A stretch of 17,230 bases of DNA, taken from JBOGGX01 sp050744245 (GTDB lineage Bacteria; Actinomycetota; Acidimicrobiia; Acidimicrobiales; JBOGGX01). The notes under the pieces are model-generated. The model was not told the origin of the DNA. It searched no databases and was given only the letters and a program-made list of their open reading frames with translations. The stretch lies in contig JBOGGX010000218.1 in the NCBI GenBank assembly GCA_050744245.1, forward strand, positions 1-17,230, read 5' to 3'. The translations under genes and the position numbers were made by a program. Positions within the stretch are counted from its first letter, which is position 1. Each line of letters opens with the position of its first letter. Of this stretch, positions 14,311-17,230 are shown piece by piece.

Positions 14311-14703
14311 CAGCGAGCACGATGCTGCCGTCGCTCGACGACCGCTATCACACGCCAGTCCCGCTCGCTCGCGCCGGTTATGCAGCGCGCGAGCCGCGAT
14401 TGTTGGGTGGCATCTGGTTGTGGGGTGCCCGGTTCGGAACCTCTGTCGGGCGCTCCGGGCGGAATCTTCTTCCCGGAGAGTCACACGCTTATTCCATCAG
14501 AGACTTCCCGGCGACGTCCTGGCTCGAGGGGCGGCGGGCGCGGGGAGAACCGCTCGGTCCGGTCCGCGTGGGTTCCGGCCGGCGTTCGCCGCGGTGTCGT
14601 CGCGTCCAGCGCCCGGCAGCCGGTCTGCGATGGAACACGCGCCGGGCGGCCTGGTGTCCCTGGACGACTTGCATAGAACCCACGCCGAGGCCATTGACCT
14701 GGC
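14311..14703. other. Intergenic stretch, no supported gene
   Basis: Several long frames cross this segment, but their Arg/Pro/Gly/Ser-rich translations and lack of domains mark them as chance frames in GC-rich DNA. The segment may contain the lost N terminus or signal peptide of the downstream kelch gene: its reading frame is closed by stops at 14674 and 14692. Confidence 0.35.
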
Positions 14704-15803
14704 ATGCAACAGGGCAACAACCGCGGCCAAGCACGCCCCACACACGAGAAGAACCGCGCTCGTTGTGTCCGTCGATTCGATGTGTGCCTGGCCGCAAGTT
14801 GGCCGACTCCCGCCGGGGCCGACGGCCGGTCGGGCGCCATCGATGTCGCTGCTGTCGAGTCCGGCAGTGCGAGCCGATGGATCGAGCGGCCGCCCCTCCG
14901 GCAGGCCCGCGCCGGACTGAGCGTGGCAACGGCCAACCGCCAGATTCTCGCCATCGGCGGCTTCACCCCGGCGGAGGGCCTCTTCGCTGTCGTCGAGTCC
15001 CGACGGGTCACGGGCTCCGGGATGTGGCGCGACCTGACGCCGCTCCCGACGGCGCGGGCCAACCTCGCGACCGCCGCCCTGGACGGGCTCGTGTACGCCA
15101 TCGGAGGCATCGGTGACCCTGACCTCGATTTGGCCGTCGTAGACACGTTCGACCCCAGGACGGGGCGGTGGTCGACCAGTCTTCCCCTTCCGCAACCTCG
15201 CGGTCAGGCCGGAGCCGCGGCTCTCGACGGACTTGTCTACGTGGCCGGTGGCGGCGTCACCGTGGCCCCCGACCAATTCGAGATCACAGACTCGGTGGTC
15301 GTCTACGACCCCCACGACAACGCCGGGCGGTCCGTCGCTCCCATGCCCACGGCCCGGGAGAGGCTCAGGCTGGTGACATCGGGACGCTACCTGTATGCCA
15401 TCGGCGGACGCGACCCCGACGGCCAGGCCCTGAGCACTGTGGAACGGTACGACCCACGCTCCGACAGCTGGGCCACCATGAGCTCGATGTCCGAGGCTCG
15501 TTACTTGCCCTGCGCGGTCGAAACCAGGGTTGCGGACGACGCGTCCTCGTCGTCGTTGGCGGCCGCGCCCAAGCTGCGGACGGCACCTTCGTCTCCAGCC
15601 CCACGACCGAGGTCTTCGACCCCGACACGGGCCGGTGGGTACTTCTCGATGTCTTGCTTCCCGAAGGCCGCGCATCACACGACTGCGCCACTGAGCGGGA
15701 TGGCATGGTCCTCGCCATCGGTGGCTCGACCAATGTCGGCGCCTCGTTCACCTATCTCGCGGATGTCGATGCACTGAAGATCAGACCACGCGATCTCCGA
15801 TAG
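14704..15803 (+). pseudogene. Kelch-repeat beta-propeller protein, one-base frameshift near 15520-15545
   Basis: Six kelch blades can be read, each marked by a hydrophobic strand ending in Gly-Gly: ILAIGGF, VYAIGGI, VYVAGGG, LYAIGGR, VLVVVGGR and VLAIGGS. Blade ends carry the usual Tyr/Phe-D-P..G.W pattern (TFDPRTGRWS, RYDPRSDSWA, VFDPDTGRW). The first four blades are in the frame from 14704. After YLPCAVETRV the signal moves to the next frame, which supplies RRVLVVVGGRAQAADGTF through to RPRDLR and the TAG at 15801-15803. One added base restores about 366 residues. The ATG at 14704 is only a working start, because the first ~60 residues are polar, show no signal peptide and may be partly non-coding. 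Kelch propellers serve as enzymes (sialidase- or oxidase-like) or interaction platforms; no catalytic residues are evident. Confidence 0.72.
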
Positions 15804-16106
15804 CAGACGAGCCACTCCTCCAGGCCGGGCGACTCACGACGAGTCACGCGCATCCCGTTTATCGAGCAACGACACCACGTATAAGCGCCGGTAGTCGTGC
15901 GGTCTCAGCCGGGTCGCTCGTCGTCATTATCGGTCGCCTGTCTGACCGTGACGACGACCGCGAGCGGTGTTCAGCGTGGTGCGCATGACAGCGCTGCCGG
16001 ATGTGATGACGCGCTCCAGAACGGGCAATCGGTGCGCCGCGGCGCTACCTACCCGGCGTTTCGGGGCCTGGCTCTCGCCCTCCGACCTCCTCTGCCGGCG
16101 GGAGAT

Positions 16107-16136
16107 GCCGGAGGGCCAGTGCTGACGCCCTCCGGC
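16107..16136. terminator. 10-bp perfect stem-loop
   Basis: GCCGGAGGGC and its exact complement GCCCTCCGGC enclose a 10-base loop. There is no T-run. It lies about 300 bases past the kelch gene on the same strand, so termination is possible. An old repeat or mobile-element end is the alternative. Confidence 0.4.
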
Positions 16137-16212
16137 GGCACGGCCGAGTCGCCGCAGGTCGACGCCGCTAGAGGAGAGATCGCCGCGATCAAAGGACCGT
16201 GACTCGCGTGCA

Positions 16213-16229
16213 GGGAGGCTTGGCCTCCC
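16213..16229. terminator. 7-bp perfect stem with 3-base loop
   Basis: GGGAGGC-TTG-GCCTCCC is a compact, very stable hairpin 22 bases before the proposed IS left end. It lacks a T-run on either strand. It may insulate the insertion sequence from outside transcription, or be a remnant of the insertion target. Confidence 0.4.
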
Positions 16230-16313
16230 GCCGGCGCCGGGAAACTTCCTCTAGTGTCCTGGAAGCTTGTTTCGGCGAAAAATGTTGGGTGATCGGGAAT
16301 TTCTGTGTCTGAG

Positions 16314-16337
16314 GGGCGTTCTGCCAGGTAGAACCCC
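16314..16337 (+). promoter_or_regulatory. Leader hairpin upstream of the transposase
   Basis: GTTCT (16318-16322) pairs with AGAAC (16330-16334) and the stem extends by GGG/CCC with one bulged C. It lies just upstream of the AAGGAG ribosome-binding site at 16344-16349. Several insertion sequences use such leader structures to limit translation from outside transcripts. That role is inferred here. Confidence 0.35.
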
Positions 16338-16355
16338 TGACAGAAGGAGCCTGGC

Positions 16356-17230
16356 ATGGCCCGTCTTGGACGACCCACGGTCGAGATCAAACTCAGCGGC
16401 GACGAGCGCAAGACGTTGCAACGATGGGCCCGGCGGCACTCGTCGGCGCAGGCGCTGGCGTTGCGATGCCGGATCGTGCTGGCCTGCGCCGAAGGGCGTA
16501 CCAACGGTGAGGTGGCCGCCGAGTTGAGTGTGCACCCCACCACGGTGTCGAAGTGGCGGCACCGGTTCGCTAAGGACCGTCTCGACGGTCTGGTCGACGC
16601 GCCCCGTCCCGGCGCGGCACGCACCATCGGTGACGACGTGATCGAAGCGATCATCGTTGAGACCCTTGAGACGACACCGCCGGATGCGACGCACTGGTCG
16701 ACCCGCGGGCTGGCGGCCAAACACGGGATCAGCCACACCACGGTGCGAGAGATCTGGCAGGCGTTCGGGCTCAAGCCGTGGCGGCAGGACTCCTTCAAGG
16801 TGTCTCCCGACCCACAGCTGGTCGAGAAGATCCGGGACCTCGTCGCCTTGTACATGAACCCCCCAGTGGCCGCGGCGGTGTTCGCGGTGGACGAGAAACC
16901 CCAGATCCAAGCGCTCAACCGCACCGCTCCGACCCTGCCCATGCTGCCCACCACCCCGGCCCGGGCCACCCACGACTACGAGCGTAACGGCACCTGTGAC
17001 CTGTTCGCCGCGCTGGAGATCGCCACCGGCAAGGTCATCACCGACATCCGTGCCAGCCACACCAGCGCCGACTTCATCGCCTTCTTGAACAAGGTCAACC
17101 GGGAGGTCCCCAAGGACCTCGACGTGCACGTCATCTTGGACAACCTGGCCACCCACAAGACACCCGCGGTGCACAAGTGGCTCCTCCGGCACCGCCGGTT
17201 CCACCTCCATTTCACCCCCACCTACGGCTC
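16356..17230 (+). CDS. IS630-family transposase (3'-truncated by window edge)
   Basis: The ATG at 16356 has an AAGGAG ribosome-binding site six bases upstream and opens MARLGRPTVEIKLSGDERKTLQRW. The N-terminal third is a double helix-turn-helix (ALRCRIVLACAEGRTNGEVA, HPTTVSKWRHRFAKDRLDGLVD, then STRGLAAKHGISHTTVREIW). The catalytic DDE domain follows. The first Asp is in VFAVDEKPQIQAL and the second in HVILDNLATHKTP. The sequence leaves the window at FTPTYGS, just before the third acidic residue that normally follows in the form xWLNxxE. 291 complete codons are visible with no stop or frameshift, so this copy looks intact as far as it goes. The protein cuts and joins DNA at TA sites. Confidence 0.93.
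   Translation, partial: MARLGRPTVEIKLSGDERKTLQRWARRHSSAQALALRCRIVLACAEGRTNGEVAAELSVHPTTVSKWRHRFAKDRLDGLVDAPRPGAARTIGDDVIEAIIVETLETTPPDATHWSTRGLAAKHGISHTTVREIWQAFGLKPWRQDSFKVSPDPQLVEKIRDLVALYMNPPVAAAVFAVDEKPQIQALNRTAPTLPMLPTTPARATHDYERNGTCDLFAALEIATGKVITDIRASHTSADFIAFLNKVNREVPKDLDVHVILDNLATHKTPAVHKWLLRHRRFHLHFTPTYG

Larger units (their letters stand above)
15804..16251. other. Intergenic stretch with two strong hairpins
   Basis: No frame here shows a domain or ribosome-binding site. The segment holds two strong hairpins, listed separately, and ends at the probable left end of the IS630-family element. Confidence 0.45.
16252..17230 (+). mobile_element. IS630-family insertion sequence, left part; right end beyond the window
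   Basis: The transposase gene is preceded by about 100 bases of non-coding DNA starting at a TA (16252-16253) followed by GTGTCCTGGAAGCTTG. That is my best guess for the TA target duplication and left terminal repeat, since this family inserts at TA. The right end is not in the window, so the inverted repeat cannot be confirmed. The insertion lies in non-coding DNA and does not visibly break a gene. Confidence 0.6.

Noticed and set aside
15897..16202. 101-codon frame after the kelch gene
   Set aside because: No ribosome-binding site or domain, crosses a strong hairpin, and composition is that of a chance frame.
9197..17230. Second attachment site (duplicated tRNA-Thr fragment) for the integrase
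   Set aside because: I looked for repeats of the tRNA arms and flanks downstream and found none in the window; the other end may be beyond it.
1..17230. CRISPR arrays, rRNA genes, riboswitches
   Set aside because: No regularly spaced repeats, rRNA signatures or known aptamer cores were seen by eye on either strand.

Overview
The window is high-GC and looks actinobacterial. The conserved left half carries CarD directly before ispD and ispF, a GlxR/Crp-like regulator, a radA-disA pair, strong G/C third-position codon use and leaderless-looking starts. A member of Acidimicrobiia or a neighbouring class is my best guess. That placement is inference from gene content, not from a search.

Layout. 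Positions 1-1614 hold the C-terminal part of a large secreted multidomain protein, closed by a 15-bp perfect hairpin. Positions 1728-4297 are radA and disA (DNA repair and the c-di-AMP checkpoint), overlapping by 25 bp. Positions 4345-4919 encode a strongly Asp-rich protein that needs one frame change to be read through. It runs convergently into a Crp/Fnr regulator (4900-5559, minus). That regulator faces carD across a 160-bp divergent promoter region containing a near-consensus CRP box. carD, ispD, ispF and an RlmB-type SpoU methyltransferase then form one tight operon, probably ending with an AEC-family transporter (9119). A tRNA-Thr(TGU) gene lies on the minus strand at 9124-9196.

From 9.2 kb rightwards the region is accessory. 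It holds a tyrosine integrase abutting the 5' side of the tRNA, a MazF/ribbon-helix-helix toxin-antitoxin pair with a visible two-site operator, and a divergent module in which a PadR repressor faces VOC and cupin genes across a perfect TACTCGC-AAT-GCGAGTA operator. These are followed by a SnoaL/NTF2-like gene with an in-frame TGA, a six-bladed kelch protein with one frame change, and the 5' part of an IS630-family transposase running off the right edge. Long stretches between these genes have no convincing coding sequence, which suits an eroding island.

The most unusual points are: (i) the in-frame TGA in the SnoaL-like gene, with its good ribosome-binding site and intact downstream frame; (ii) the Asp-rich protein next to disA; (iii) the integrase sitting on the unexpected (5') side of the tRNA; (iv) several clean regulatory palindromes. 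Three genes (Asp-rich, cupin, kelch) each become full length with a single-base change. That pattern fits either residual assembly indels or recent decay and must be settled from reads before any recoding is claimed. I do not see a clearly new defence or biosynthetic system in this window.
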